Of a DNA stretch of 64,000 bases, positions 28,195-36,724 are shown one piece after another. Every line of letters starts with the position of its first letter. The first letter of the stretch is position 1. Source of the DNA: Pseudomonas psychrophila (GTDB taxonomy: Bacteria > Pseudomonadota > Gammaproteobacteria > Pseudomonadales > Pseudomonadaceae); NCBI RefSeq assembly GCF_001043005.1, contig NZ_JYKZ01000001.1:992001-1056000 (forward strand). The letters are read 5' to 3'. Below the pieces are notes generated by a model. It made no database searches, was not told the origin of the DNA, and saw only the letters and a list, made by a program, of their open reading frames with translations. Both the position numbers and the translations under genes were made by a program.

Positions 28195-29088
28195 ATGAAA
28201 AAAATTAGCTTCTTATTAGGCTGCATCCTGCTGTGTGCAGGAATTGTCCAAGCCGCTGAAAAACCCTTGATTCGCATTGGGGCGCGGGTGTTTACCGAGC
28301 AAACCCTGCTCGCTGAAATCACCGCGCAATACCTCAAAAGCAAGGGCTACAACACTCAAGTGACAGGTGGACTGGGCAGTAGCCTGGCGCGCAGTGCCCA
28401 GGAATCCGGGCAACTGGACTTGATCTGGGAGTACACCGGGGTGTCACTGGTGGCTTACAACCACGTGACTGAAAAACTCGATAGCCAGCAATCCTTCGAC
28501 CGGGTTAAAGAACTCGACGCGAAAAAGGGACTGGTCTGGCTGCACCCGTCCAAGTTCAGCAACACCTATGCCCTGGCGTTGCCAGAAAACGTGGCCAAGC
28601 AGTTCCCTGACGTCAACAGCATCAGCGATCTGAATAAAGTGCTGCGTGAACCTGATAACCAGAACGAGCTGGTGGCACTGGATACCGAGTTCGCCAACCG
28701 CTCTGACGGTTTGCTGGGCATGGTCGAGCTCTACGACATGGACCTGACGCGCCGCAACATTCGTCAAATGGACGCGGGCCTGGTCTACACGGCCTTGAAA
28801 AACGGTCAGGTGTTTGCCGGTCTGGTGTACACCACTGACGGTCGCTTGAGTGCCTTCAACCTCAAGCTGCTGGACGATGACCTGCATTACTTCCCGGACT
28901 ACACCGCCGCACCCGTCGTGAGCAAAGCCTACCTTGATGCCCACCCGGATCTGGAAGCGCTGCTCAAGCCGCTGGCTGAACTGTTTGACGACGAAACCAT
29001 GCGCCAGCTCAACGCGCGGGTCGACGTGAACCACGAAAGCCCTTCCACGGTGGCCGCAGATTTCCTGCGCCAGCATCCACTCAACTAA
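28195..29088 (+). CDS. Osmoprotectant ABC transporter substrate-binding protein (OsmX/OpuCC-like)
   Basis: A 297-aa periplasmic binding protein with a signal peptide (MKKISFLLGCILLCAGIVQA). The mature part has the OpuAC-family opening IRIGARVFTEQTLLAEITAQYL, the GGLGSSLARSAQESGQLDLIWEYTG block and a second-lobe segment YFPDYTAAPVVSKAYLDAHPD. Family members bind glycine betaine, choline or related quaternary amines through aromatic cages. Its position between the two permease genes is typical for these operons. Confidence 0.92.
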   Translation: MKKISFLLGCILLCAGIVQAAEKPLIRIGARVFTEQTLLAEITAQYLKSKGYNTQVTGGLGSSLARSAQESGQLDLIWEYTGVSLVAYNHVTEKLDSQQSFDRVKELDAKKGLVWLHPSKFSNTYALALPENVAKQFPDVNSISDLNKVLREPDNQNELVALDTEFANRSDGLLGMVELYDMDLTRRNIRQMDAGLVYTALKNGQVFAGLVYTTDGRLSAFNLKLLDDDLHYFPDYTAAPVVSKAYLDAHPDLEALLKPLAELFDDETMRQLNARVDVNHESPSTVAADFLRQHPLN

Positions 29089-29097
29089 GGAAAAGAC

Positions 29098-29751
29098 ATG
29101 GAATTTTTAAACGCCTTTTCCCATATGGACTGGTCGCTGGTCCTGCATCTGACCTTGCAACACATCAGCCTGGTCGGCATCGCCGTGATTCTGGCGATCC
29201 TGATCGGCGTGCCGTTGGGTGTGCTGATGACACGCTTCCCGACACTGGCCGGCCCCCTGCAAGCCAGCGCCACGGTGCTGCTGACCATTCCATCCATTGC
29301 CCTGTTTGGCCTGCTGCTGCCGTTTTACTCCAAGTTCGGCCAGGGCCTGGGCCCGATGCCGGCCATCACTGCCGTGTTCCTGTATTCACTGCTGCCCATC
29401 ATGCGCAACACCTTCCTCGCCCTCACCGGTGTTGAGCCGGGTATTCGCGAAGCGGCACGGGGCATCGGCATGACCTTCGGCCAGCGCCTGCGCATGGTTG
29501 AACTGCCCATTGCGGTACCTGTGATTCTCGCCGGCGTGCGCACCGCCGTGGTGATGAACATCGGTGTCATGACCATCGCCGCCACCATCGGTGCTGGCGG
29601 TCTGGGTGTACTTATTCTTGCTGCAATCAGCCGTAGCGACATGTCGATGCTGATCGTCGGCGCCGTGTTGGTCAGTATTCTGGCCATCATCGCTGACCTG
29701 CTTCTGCAATGGCTGCAACGCTCGCTGACTCCAAAAGGACTGCTCAAATGA
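29098..29751 (+). CDS. Osmoprotectant ABC transporter permease (second subunit)
   Basis: A 217-aa permease with about five to six membrane segments and the EAA loop REAARGIGMTFGQRLRMVELPIAVPVILAG. The TIPSIALFGLLLP and GAGGLGVLILAAI segments are family features. AAGGAAAAG precedes the ATG, and the stop overlaps the ATPase start as ATGA. It pairs with the first permease to make a heteromeric channel, as in OpuC systems. Confidence 0.93.
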   Translation: MEFLNAFSHMDWSLVLHLTLQHISLVGIAVILAILIGVPLGVLMTRFPTLAGPLQASATVLLTIPSIALFGLLLPFYSKFGQGLGPMPAITAVFLYSLLPIMRNTFLALTGVEPGIREAARGIGMTFGQRLRMVELPIAVPVILAGVRTAVVMNIGVMTIAATIGAGGLGVLILAAISRSDMSMLIVGAVLVSILAIIADLLLQWLQRSLTPKGLLK

Positions 29752-30905
29752 TCGAACTTCAAAACCTCAGCAAAACGTTCCAAAGCAACGGCAAAGACGT
29801 AAAAGCCGTGGACTCGGTAAGCCTGACCGTCAACGAAGGCGAAATCTGTGTGTTCCTCGGGCCTTCGGGTTGCGGTAAAAGCACCACGCTGAAAATGATC
29901 AACCGCCTGATCAAGCCTACGTCCGGCAAGATCCTGATCAATGGCGAAGACACCACCGACCTCGATCCGGTGACCCTGCGCCGCAATATCGGTTATGTGA
30001 TCCAGCAGATCGGTCTGTTCCCGAACATGACCATCGAGGAAAACATCACCGTCGTTCCGCGCCTGCTGGGCTGGGACAAGCAAAAGTGCCATGACCGTGC
30101 CCGCGAACTGATGAGCATGATCAAGCTTGAACCCAAGCAGTATCTCAACCGTTATCCGCGAGAGTTGTCGGGCGGTCAGCAGCAACGGATCGGGGTGATT
30201 CGCGCCTTGGCCGCTGACGCACCGCTGCTATTAATGGACGAACCCTTTGGCGCCGTTGACCCGATCAACCGCGAGATGATCCAGAACGAATTCTTCGAGA
30301 TGCAGCGGGCACTGAACAAGACCGTAATCATGGTCAGCCATGACATCGACGAAGCCATCAAGCTGGGCGACAAAATTGCGATCTTCCGTGGCGGCAAGTT
30401 GTTGCAGATGGATCATCCGGACACCCTGCTCGCCCACCCGGCCGATGATTTTGTCAGCAACTTCGTGGGCCAGGACAGCACGCTCAAGCGCCTGCTGCTG
30501 GTCAAGGCAGAAGACGCAGCGGACAACGCGCCGTCGGTCAGCCCTGAAACGCCAGTGGCTGAAGCACTGGAACTGATGGACGAACTCGACCGTCGTTATG
30601 TCGTCGTGACCTGCGCCGACAACAAGGCCCTGGGCTATGTGCGTCGTCGAGACTTGCACCGCCAGACCGGTACGTGCGGCCAGTACCTGCGCGAGTTCAC
30701 CGCCACTGCTGCATCGGATGAGCATTTGCGCATCCTGCTGTCACGCATGTATGAGTTCAACCGTTCGTGGTTGCCGGTAATGGACCCCGAGCGTGTGTTC
30801 CAGGGTGAAGTGACGCAAGAGTCGATTGCAGCTTACCTGAGCTCGGGCCGCTCCCGTGGTGCCAAGACCAGCATTGTATCCCCGGCCGATATCGCGCTGG
30901 CTTAA
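29748..30905 (+). CDS. Osmoprotectant ABC transporter ATP-binding protein with CBS domains (OpuCA/OsmV-like)
   Basis: A 385-aa ATPase. Walker A is GPSGCGKST, the signature LSGGQQQRI, Walker B LLLMDEPFGAVD and the switch His in MVSHDI. Residues about 250-385 form a tandem CBS pair (ETPVAEALELMDELDRRYVVVTC, then RSWLPVMDPERVFQGEVTQESI), which in OpuA-type systems senses ionic strength or nucleotides and gates transport. Start 29748 is set by the ATGA overlap with the permease. Last gene of the operon, followed by REP elements. Confidence 0.94.
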   Translation: MIELQNLSKTFQSNGKDVKAVDSVSLTVNEGEICVFLGPSGCGKSTTLKMINRLIKPTSGKILINGEDTTDLDPVTLRRNIGYVIQQIGLFPNMTIEENITVVPRLLGWDKQKCHDRARELMSMIKLEPKQYLNRYPRELSGGQQQRIGVIRALAADAPLLLMDEPFGAVDPINREMIQNEFFEMQRALNKTVIMVSHDIDEAIKLGDKIAIFRGGKLLQMDHPDTLLAHPADDFVSNFVGQDSTLKRLLLVKAEDAADNAPSVSPETPVAEALELMDELDRRYVVVTCADNKALGYVRRRDLHRQTGTCGQYLREFTATAASDEHLRILLSRMYEFNRSWLPVMDPERVFQGEVTQESIAAYLSSGRSRGAKTSIVSPADIALA

Positions 30906-30911
30906 GAGCTG

Positions 30912-31035
30912 CTGGAGCGGGCTTGCTCGCGATACTGGCGACTCGATTACTCTGCTTGACCGCGCTGATGCCACCGCGGGCAAGCCACGCTCCCACAAGG
31001 ACGAAAGCCCCTGTGGGAGCGGGCTTGCTCGCGAC
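30912..31035. repeat. REP cluster with a local duplication (locus 7)
   Basis: A facing pair at about 30912-30996 followed by a third, solitary REP at 31013-31035. The bases after the first and third arms are nearly the same (CTCGCGAYACTGGCGACTC and then related sequence), so one arm plus its flank has been duplicated. Confidence 0.85.
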
Positions 31036-31398
31036 ACTGGCGACTCAGTCACTCTGTTTACCCGCCCTTGCGGCCCCCGTAAAAGCGCTGCGTGCGAACT
31101 CCCCAGTGTCACAAAGGTCGGTTACTTAAATAGCTGTCAGTGTGCCCACGACGAACGCGTACAAAAACGCGACATTTTTTGTTGATCTCAACGCACTCAC
31201 GCCCTAAAGTTCGCGCCGAACATCCATGCTGGAAACGATCCATCCGGCTCAAGTACTGACGACGAGACAGCAAGGTCCATTTACCTTATTTGCTTTCGGC
31301 GGACATGCCTTGGGAAGTAGGCGAACCAAAGTGGGGATACGGAGGATGTTCAGTTGCGCCCATTTATTTATGACGTTTGCCACTAGGAGTCCCTCAGC
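31036..31398 (+). other. Non-coding region upstream of speC
   Basis: About 360 bp without a supportable gene. It contains an AT-rich segment (31165-31195, ACATTTTTTGTTGATC) that could be a promoter, implying a leader of about 200 nt. No riboswitch family was recognised. Confidence 0.35.
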
Positions 31399-32562
31399 AT
31401 GTCGATCAAGGTCGAAGACTATTACGCGCGCGATACCTTCAACAAAATGAAGGCCTTCGCTGACACCCAGGAAACCCCGTTCGTGGTGATCGACACTGCC
31501 ATGATCAGCAAGGCTTACGATGACCTGCGTGCAGGCTTCGAGTTTGCCAAGGTGTACTACGCAGTCAAAGCCAACCCTGCCGTCGAAATCATTGATCTGC
31601 TGCGCGACAAGGGCTCGAACTTCGACATCGCTTCGATCTACGAGCTGGACAAAGTGATGGCCCAAGGCGTTGGCCCGGATCGCATCAGCTACGGCAACAC
31701 CATCAAAAAATCCAAAGACATTCGCTATTTCTACGAGAAAGGCGTGCGCCTGTTCTCCACCGACTCTGAAGCTGACCTGCGCAACATCGCCAAAGCCGCT
31801 CCGGGCTCGAAAATCTACGTACGCATTCTGACTGAAGGCTCGACGACGGCTGACTGGCCTTTGTCGCGAAAATTTGGCTGCCAGACCGATATGGCCATGG
31901 ACTTGCTGATCCTGGCCCGTGACCTGGGCCTGGTGCCTTACGGCATCTCGTTCCATGTGGGCTCCCAGCAACGCGACATCAGCGTGTGGGATGCGGCCAT
32001 TGCCAAGGTCAAAGTGATCTTCGAGCGCCTGAAAGAAGAAGACGGCATCGTTCTCAAGCTGATCAACATGGGCGGCGGCTTCCCGGCCAACTACATCACC
32101 CGCACCAACAGCCTGGAAACCTACGCAGAAGAAATCATTCGCTTCCTGAAGGAAGACTTCGGTGACGACCTGCCAGAAATCATTCTGGAGCCGGGCCGTT
32201 CACTGATTGCCAACGCCGGCATTCTGGTCAGTGAAGTGGTACTGGTAGCGCGTAAATCCCGCACCGCCGTGGAGCGCTGGGTTTACACCGACGTGGGCAA
32301 ATTCTCGGGCCTGATCGAAACCATGGACGAAGCCATCAAGTTTCCGATCTGGACTGAAAAGAAAGGCGAAATGGAAGAAGTCGTGATTGCCGGCCCAACC
32401 TGCGATAGCGCCGACATCATGTACGAAAACTACAAGTACGGCCTGCCATTGAACCTGGCAATCGGTGATCGTCTGTACTGGTTGTCGACCGGTGCCTACA
32501 CCACCAGCTACAGCGCCGTTGAGTTCAATGGCTTCCCGCCGCTGAAGTCTTTCTACCTGTAA
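31399..32562 (+). CDS. speC: Ornithine decarboxylase, fold-type III PLP enzyme (SpeC of Pseudomonas type)
   Basis: A 387-aa cytoplasmic enzyme making putrescine from ornithine. It has the alanine-racemase-like fold of eukaryotic-type ODC rather than the long enterobacterial enzyme. PLP Lys57 is in YYAVKANP; other active-site blocks are SFHVGSQ, INMGGGFP, EPGRS, and GPTCDSAD with the catalytic Cys. Some members also accept lysine, so strict substrate choice is not certain. ATG 31399 follows AGGAG. It corresponds in length and context to PA4519 of P. aeruginosa. Confidence 0.93.
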   Translation: MSIKVEDYYARDTFNKMKAFADTQETPFVVIDTAMISKAYDDLRAGFEFAKVYYAVKANPAVEIIDLLRDKGSNFDIASIYELDKVMAQGVGPDRISYGNTIKKSKDIRYFYEKGVRLFSTDSEADLRNIAKAAPGSKIYVRILTEGSTTADWPLSRKFGCQTDMAMDLLILARDLGLVPYGISFHVGSQQRDISVWDAAIAKVKVIFERLKEEDGIVLKLINMGGGFPANYITRTNSLETYAEEIIRFLKEDFGDDLPEIILEPGRSLIANAGILVSEVVLVARKSRTAVERWVYTDVGKFSGLIETMDEAIKFPIWTEKKGEMEEVVIAGPTCDSADIMYENYKYGLPLNLAIGDRLYWLSTGAYTTSYSAVEFNGFPPLKSFYL

Positions 32563-32564
32563 AA

Positions 32565-32597
32565 AAAAGCCCCCCGGCCTAGTGGTCGGGGGGCTGT
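32565..32597 (-). terminator. Terminator hairpin between speC and the toxin pair
   Basis: A strong stem AGCCCCCC/GGGGGGCT with an A8 run on the speC side and no T-run on the other. It therefore works best on the minus strand, ending the XaxAB-type transcript, while still forming a hairpin at the end of speC mRNA. Confidence 0.85.
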
Positions 32598-32606
32598 CAT
32601 TACCGC

Positions 32607-33620
32607 CTAGCGACTGATCTGCCGCAAGAAACGCTGAAACCCTGCCAGCTCTGCCGATACCTGCTGTATCAAGTGCTCATTCACTTCAGCCGTTGAATGC
32701 ACCCGGGCGATAAACTCCCCAAGCCCCCGGGCAACTCGCTTCATGTTGTCAACCCAATACGTCCTGGCCTCAACCAACTCCGCGTGGCGTCTTATCTTTT
32801 CTGCACGCTCTTTTAATCCTCGTGCATCTGTCATGTTTTTGCTTTTCAGCATTCGCACGTCAGATAACTTGTCGGTTATTTTATTGCGTGCCTCGGTCAG
32901 GGCAAACAAACGATAACCGCCGTCAAAAAAGCCCAGGTACAGCGTAACGCGTTCAATGGCAGCCACCACCACATCCGCCTCCGCCTTTCCTACCAGCGCT
33001 GAAGTTACAAGCGCCTGAATCTGTTCAGCGCTCGGCAGCAAGTCCCTGACATGATCCAGCCATGTTCGGGTTTGAAGAAGAGTGACTGCGGCGTCTATGA
33101 CTTGTTTGTCCCCACGCAGTTTGTCTTCTTCTATCTGCAGTATGAGAGCCTGCTGCTCCAACGCTTCGAGTCGGGCCACGTCATAAGCCAGCAAGGGATC
33201 AGAGTAGTGATCCAAGTTTAATCCTCGCCCCTCATCGATCCGCAGCAGCACGTGCTCTTTGGCTGTGCCGACAGCACTTACGATTCTGCTTATCCGCTGA
33301 GCACAAGTGTCATTAAGTGTTGTGATCGCAGCAGAGTGTATGTCGGCAGTTAATTGCGTGTGCGCCTGAATGGCAGCCCATTGCTCCAGCAGTGCGTCGA
33401 GCCCCGAACTTTCAACGACCACATCAAGATGACGTATTTGATCGACAATCGTGCGCACCCCCTGACTCAACGTTCTGGCCGCCAGACTCAAACGCTCTTG
33501 CAGAGAGGGAATAAAATCGTAGTCACGATTAACCGCCACCGCATTGAATTTTCTCAGCCCGGCAAACACACCCGGCATATCCGGATTTTCATAAACCATC
33601 AGTTCAATATCCCTATTCAT
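32607..33620 (-). CDS. xaxB: Alpha-xenorhabdolysin-type binary toxin subunit B (XaxB/YaxB-like)
   Basis: A 337-aa, almost entirely helical soluble protein, close to the known XaxB length (about 40 kDa). It lies directly after an XaxA-like gene, which is the arrangement of the binary alpha-pore-forming toxins XaxAB, YaxAB and PaxAB. It has a short hydrophobic stretch (VTLYLGFFDGGYRLFAL) and long amphipathic heptad-like segments. ATG 33620 with AAGGGA is preferred over a TTG at 33641 that overlaps the upstream gene. The frame is intact. In the family, both subunits assemble on target membranes to make a lytic pore. Confidence 0.8.
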   Translation of the reverse strand: MNRDIELMVYENPDMPGVFAGLRKFNAVAVNRDYDFIPSLQERLSLAARTLSQGVRTIVDQIRHLDVVVESSGLDALLEQWAAIQAHTQLTADIHSAAITTLNDTCAQRISRIVSAVGTAKEHVLLRIDEGRGLNLDHYSDPLLAYDVARLEALEQQALILQIEEDKLRGDKQVIDAAVTLLQTRTWLDHVRDLLPSAEQIQALVTSALVGKAEADVVVAAIERVTLYLGFFDGGYRLFALTEARNKITDKLSDVRMLKSKNMTDARGLKERAEKIRRHAELVEARTYWVDNMKRVARGLGEFIARVHSTAEVNEHLIQQVSAELAGFQRFLRQISR

Positions 33621-33637
33621 GAAGTCAGTCCCTTTAC

Positions 33638-34866
33638 TCAAAGACGCCCATCGATAATTTCATTAAACGCATTGGATATCTGCACGCTGTAATCTTTAAC
33701 ACGCGTCCAGGGATTCAACAGTTGTGAAAAATCAAGTTTGAACCGGTGCAACCGGGCAAGATCATCCACGCCCTCCAACTGGTAGGCGGCCTCGTCGAGG
33801 TATTTGGCGATGTAGCTCCATACTTGCGCCAACTGCTTGGCCCCCTGCTCGGCACCGAGCATACGGCTGCGCAGATCGGTAAAACGCTGCTGAGTGGCAT
33901 CCAGCACCGTGGCCAGCCTCTCTTGCTCCTGGCTGCTTAACCTTGCGATCTCACGCTCGGCAATCAGTTGGTTTTTTCGGGCGCGTGTCGCTTCGGCTTT
34001 AACACCAAATATCCCACCGGTGATGGCCAATCCGATAGGCCCCAGGAAAATCCCTGAATGGCCATACAACACCTGAGACTTATAGTCCTTGATCAACTGT
34101 TCGATTTCGCTGTCCAGTTGCTTTATACGCGCCACTAACGCTTCGCGCTCTCTGGAGTGGCCTCTCTTGGCGTACGCATCAAGTTTGCTGTTGACTTCGT
34201 GAATCAATTCGTCTGACAACACCCGTTCAAACTCGGCCGCCAAGGCACCGACGGCCGTGGCTTTTTTGATATAGGCGTCGGTGTCTTTTTTGATCAGTAG
34301 CACGTACTCCCTGACAATACGAACCGCTGTAAGCTCTGTCGAGTTCAGAACAATCAACTTCAACTCGGCTTCTTCTGCCTCGGTCAACTCATTCAGCGTA
34401 CCCGTGAGGAAACGCTCGAACTCAATTTTATTGATCAGTTCAATAATGCCGTTGGCCGTCGTAATAAAACTGTCCGAGAACCGGTTAAGTTGCCGGCTGA
34501 GTTCTTTAGTATCACGTTCCAGCGCCGACCAAGTTCCAGCGTGCTGGACGACCCGCTGATGAAACGACTGAATGCTGGCAGGTTCCAGCCCGGGCACCCC
34601 TTGCGTATTGGCCCCGAACCACGCAACGATCTTGTTGTAATCGACGGGTAACGTTCGCGATTCACGCACATAGGCGCGGACACTGTGTATATCACTGCGC
34701 CGTATAATAAACCCCAACTCATCCTTTGACACCGCCGCATTTTTTCTCCCGCCAGCACCTGGATATACTGCGACGGCAAATAAATGGCCGCCTCCAACGA
34801 CGTCATTTCTTCAAGCGGCCTGGCCTCTTCACTACTTTCAACACGCGCGTGATTATCACTTTGCAT
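33638..34866 (-). pseudogene. xaxA: Alpha-xenorhabdolysin-type binary toxin subunit A (XaxA/YaxA-like), frameshifted
   Basis: The gene starts at ATG 34866 (AAGGGA upstream), encoding MQSDNHARVESSEEARPLEE and on to YIQVLAGEK at about codon 42. There an A6 tract (T6 on the plus strand, 34740-34745) puts it out of frame. Adding one A restores AGEKNAAVSKDELGFIIRRSD and an intact frame to 33638, giving 409 aa, near the 45-kDa size of XaxA. The downstream part is helical with a hydrophobic hairpin (GHSGIFLGPIGLAITGGIFGV) expected to insert into membrane. A GTG at 34732 could start a shortened product, but no well-spaced ribosome-binding site precedes it. Confidence 0.8.
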
Positions 34867-35061
34867 ATTAATTCCCTTTAAATAATTATCCTGCTAAAAC
34901 AGAATCAATCTTCAAAGGTTATTAATCAACTGGACCACGACTCGACAAGACGTAAGACAACGACACAAAATATAAAAGAATACGTACCCAAACAAACTAC
35001 CGCCCACACGGACATGCTAAAACACCGCGTACGAGTATTGCCCGCAGCGGTGTAATTAGTC
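34867..35061 (-). promoter_or_regulatory. AT-rich upstream region of the XaxAB-type pair
   Basis: About 195 bp, markedly AT-richer than the core genome, with a probable promoter for the toxin pair. No specific operator was recognised. It also holds the 3' flank of the Sel1 gene. Confidence 0.4.
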
Positions 35062-35823
35062 TCAGTCGTTACTGTTCAGGAGCGAATTTATACGCGCTTG
35101 CCACAGGTCGCTCAGTGCTCTGACACGAGGCTCTAGGGCCTCAAGCAGGGCCAGGTAACTGACTCGCAAGAAGTTCAGATTGCCTGCCGCCAAAGCACGC
35201 TCAAACCAGACCAGCGCTTCGTCAATGTTTCCGGACTCTGCCAGTACCGAGGCATGGCTGAACTGGCCACGAAAATCACCGCCCATGGCTGAGCGTTCGT
35301 ACCAGAAGCACGCTGCCTTTTTATCAGCAGGGCAATACACACCCTCTTCTAGATAACGCCCAAGAAGATTCATCGATTTGGCGTGGCCCGCCTGTGCTGC
35401 CGCCCCATACAACTTGAACGCCGTGCTCTGGTCTTGCGCCACACCGCGACCGGTAGCCAGCAAGTTGGCGTAGTTGTAGAGCGCCCAATCCAGACCAGCT
35501 TCTGCTGCTTGCCGATATTCCAGGCTGGCCAGCGTGCAATCCACTGGGCCGCCCCAGCCATGTTCCCAGCACCGGCCGAGCATGTTGCGGGCCATCAGGT
35601 GGCCGCTATTGGCTGCGATTTGAAACCAGCGTTTGGCCAGCACCGGGTCGCGCGCGATGCCCTGGCCATCGAGCAAGATCTGCCCCAGCAAGGCCTGGCC
35701 GTCGACGATGCCTTGCTTGGCCGCTATCAGAATGGCCTGGGCCGCTTTCGCCGGGTTTTCAGCCAGCATGGCGCGTAGCTGGTCACCGTCGAGCACTTCT
35801 TCGCGGCGTAATTGAAAGCTCAT
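35062..35823 (-). CDS. Sel1-like (TPR-type) repeat protein
   Basis: A 253-aa protein with at least four Sel1-like repeats (e.g. ALLGQILLDGQGIARDPVLAKRWFQIAA, ARNMLGRCWEHGWGG, NYANLLATGRGVAQDQSTAFKLYGAAA, NLLGRYLEEGVYCPADKKAACFWYERSA). These form a helical solenoid for protein contacts. There is no signal peptide. It begins 3 bp after piuC, with the ribosome-binding site GAGG overlapping the piuC end, so it is in the piuC operon. The same neighbour (PA4516 type) occurs in P. aeruginosa. Its part in iron uptake is unknown. Confidence 0.88.
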   Translation of the reverse strand: MSFQLRREEVLDGDQLRAMLAENPAKAAQAILIAAKQGIVDGQALLGQILLDGQGIARDPVLAKRWFQIAANSGHLMARNMLGRCWEHGWGGPVDCTLASLEYRQAAEAGLDWALYNYANLLATGRGVAQDQSTAFKLYGAAAQAGHAKSMNLLGRYLEEGVYCPADKKAACFWYERSAMGGDFRGQFSHASVLAESGNIDEALVWFERALAAGNLNFLRVSYLALLEALEPRVRALSDLWQARINSLLNSND

Positions 35824-35826
35824 GAC

Positions 35827-36507
35827 TTAGACCTCGGCCCAGCGACGCAACAGGTTGTGATAGGTGCCCGTGAGCTGGATGAGGGATGGATGATCGGGTA
35901 CATCGCGGGTCAGTTGCTGGATCGCGCCATCCATTTCAAACAGCAAAGTGCGCTGGCTGTCTTCGCGTACCAGGCTTTGAGTCCAGAAAAACGACGCAAA
36001 ACGTGCTCCCCGGGTAACCGCATTGACTTTGTGCAAGCTGGTGCCGGGGTACAGCACCATATCACCAGCGGGCAGTTTGACTTGCTGCACACCGTAAGTG
36101 TCCTGAATCACCAGCTCACCGCCGTCATAGTCCTCGGGATTGCTGAAAAACAGGGTTGCCGAGAGATCGGTACGCACCCGCTCGGGGCTGCCCTTGGGCT
36201 GACGCACGGCGTTATCGATATGAAAATCAAAACTGCCGCCCCCGGTGTAGCAGTTCACCAACGGCGGAAAGACCTTGTGCGGTAACGCAGCCGACATGAA
36301 CAGCGGGTTTTTCCATAGTCGGTCCATCATCGCTGCGCCAATCTCCTTGGCGAGCGGATGGTCGTCGGGCAATTGCAGATTGTGCTTGGCTTTCGCGGAT
36401 TGAAAACCGGCGGTGATTTTGCCGTCAGCCCATTCAGTTTGCTGCAGCGCCTCACGGATGCGCTGCACCTCTTCGCGAGAGAACAAGCCGGGAATATGCA
36501 GCAACAT
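35827..36507 (-). CDS. piuC: Fe(II)/2-oxoglutarate-dependent hydroxylase PiuC (PKHD type)
   Basis: A 226-aa dioxygenase. The iron ligands are His96 and Asp98 (FDFHIDN) and His159 (SLHKVNAV); Arg169 (TRGAR) should bind 2-oxoglutarate. The substrate is not established. It is divergent from the piuA receptor gene, and loss of piuC/piuA alters uptake of siderophore-conjugated beta-lactams in P. aeruginosa. ATG 36507 follows AGGTG. A good Fur-box match lies about 30 bp upstream of the start. Confidence 0.95.
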   Translation of the reverse strand: MLLHIPGLFSREEVQRIREALQQTEWADGKITAGFQSAKAKHNLQLPDDHPLAKEIGAAMMDRLWKNPLFMSAALPHKVFPPLVNCYTGGGSFDFHIDNAVRQPKGSPERVRTDLSATLFFSNPEDYDGGELVIQDTYGVQQVKLPAGDMVLYPGTSLHKVNAVTRGARFASFFWTQSLVREDSQRTLLFEMDGAIQQLTRDVPDHPSLIQLTGTYHNLLRRWAEV

Positions 36508-36536
36508 GACGCGACACCTGATATCAGAGGGATGGC

Positions 36537-36555
36537 AATGTTATTGATTCTTATT
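36537..36555 (-). promoter_or_regulatory. Candidate Fur box of piuC
   Basis: On the minus strand AATAAGAATCAATAACATT, 16 of 19 matches to the AATAAGAATAATTATCATT form of the Pseudomonas Fur box as I recall it. It lies just upstream of piuC. Confidence 0.55.
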
Positions 36556-36640
36556 GGATGTGTAAAACGCTGCTGTGCGCCCATAGACGAACGAGTGTGA
36601 AAAAACCGTAAAGGCAAATTGTAAAGATTGTAAATTTAGC

Positions 36641-36662
36641 GCAAATAGTAATACCTCTCAAT
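36641..36662 (+). promoter_or_regulatory. Candidate Fur box of piuA
   Basis: GCAAATAGTAATAC followed by CTCTCAATT resembles the GCAAATAAGAATAATTATCA type Fur box with several mismatches. It lies 63 bp upstream of the piuA start, in the piuC-piuA divergent promoter region. Confidence 0.45.
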
Positions 36663-36724
36663 TGATAGCCAGAATTGTTTGCACTATATTTCGCGGCTCA
36701 AATTCTGGGGGAAGGGATCTTAAA

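Noticed and set aside
33638..34732. Treating the GTG at 34732 as the natural start of the XaxA-type gene
   Set aside because: The 42 codons in the other frame join it smoothly with one added A, restore a 409-aa length, and have a better ribosome-binding site.
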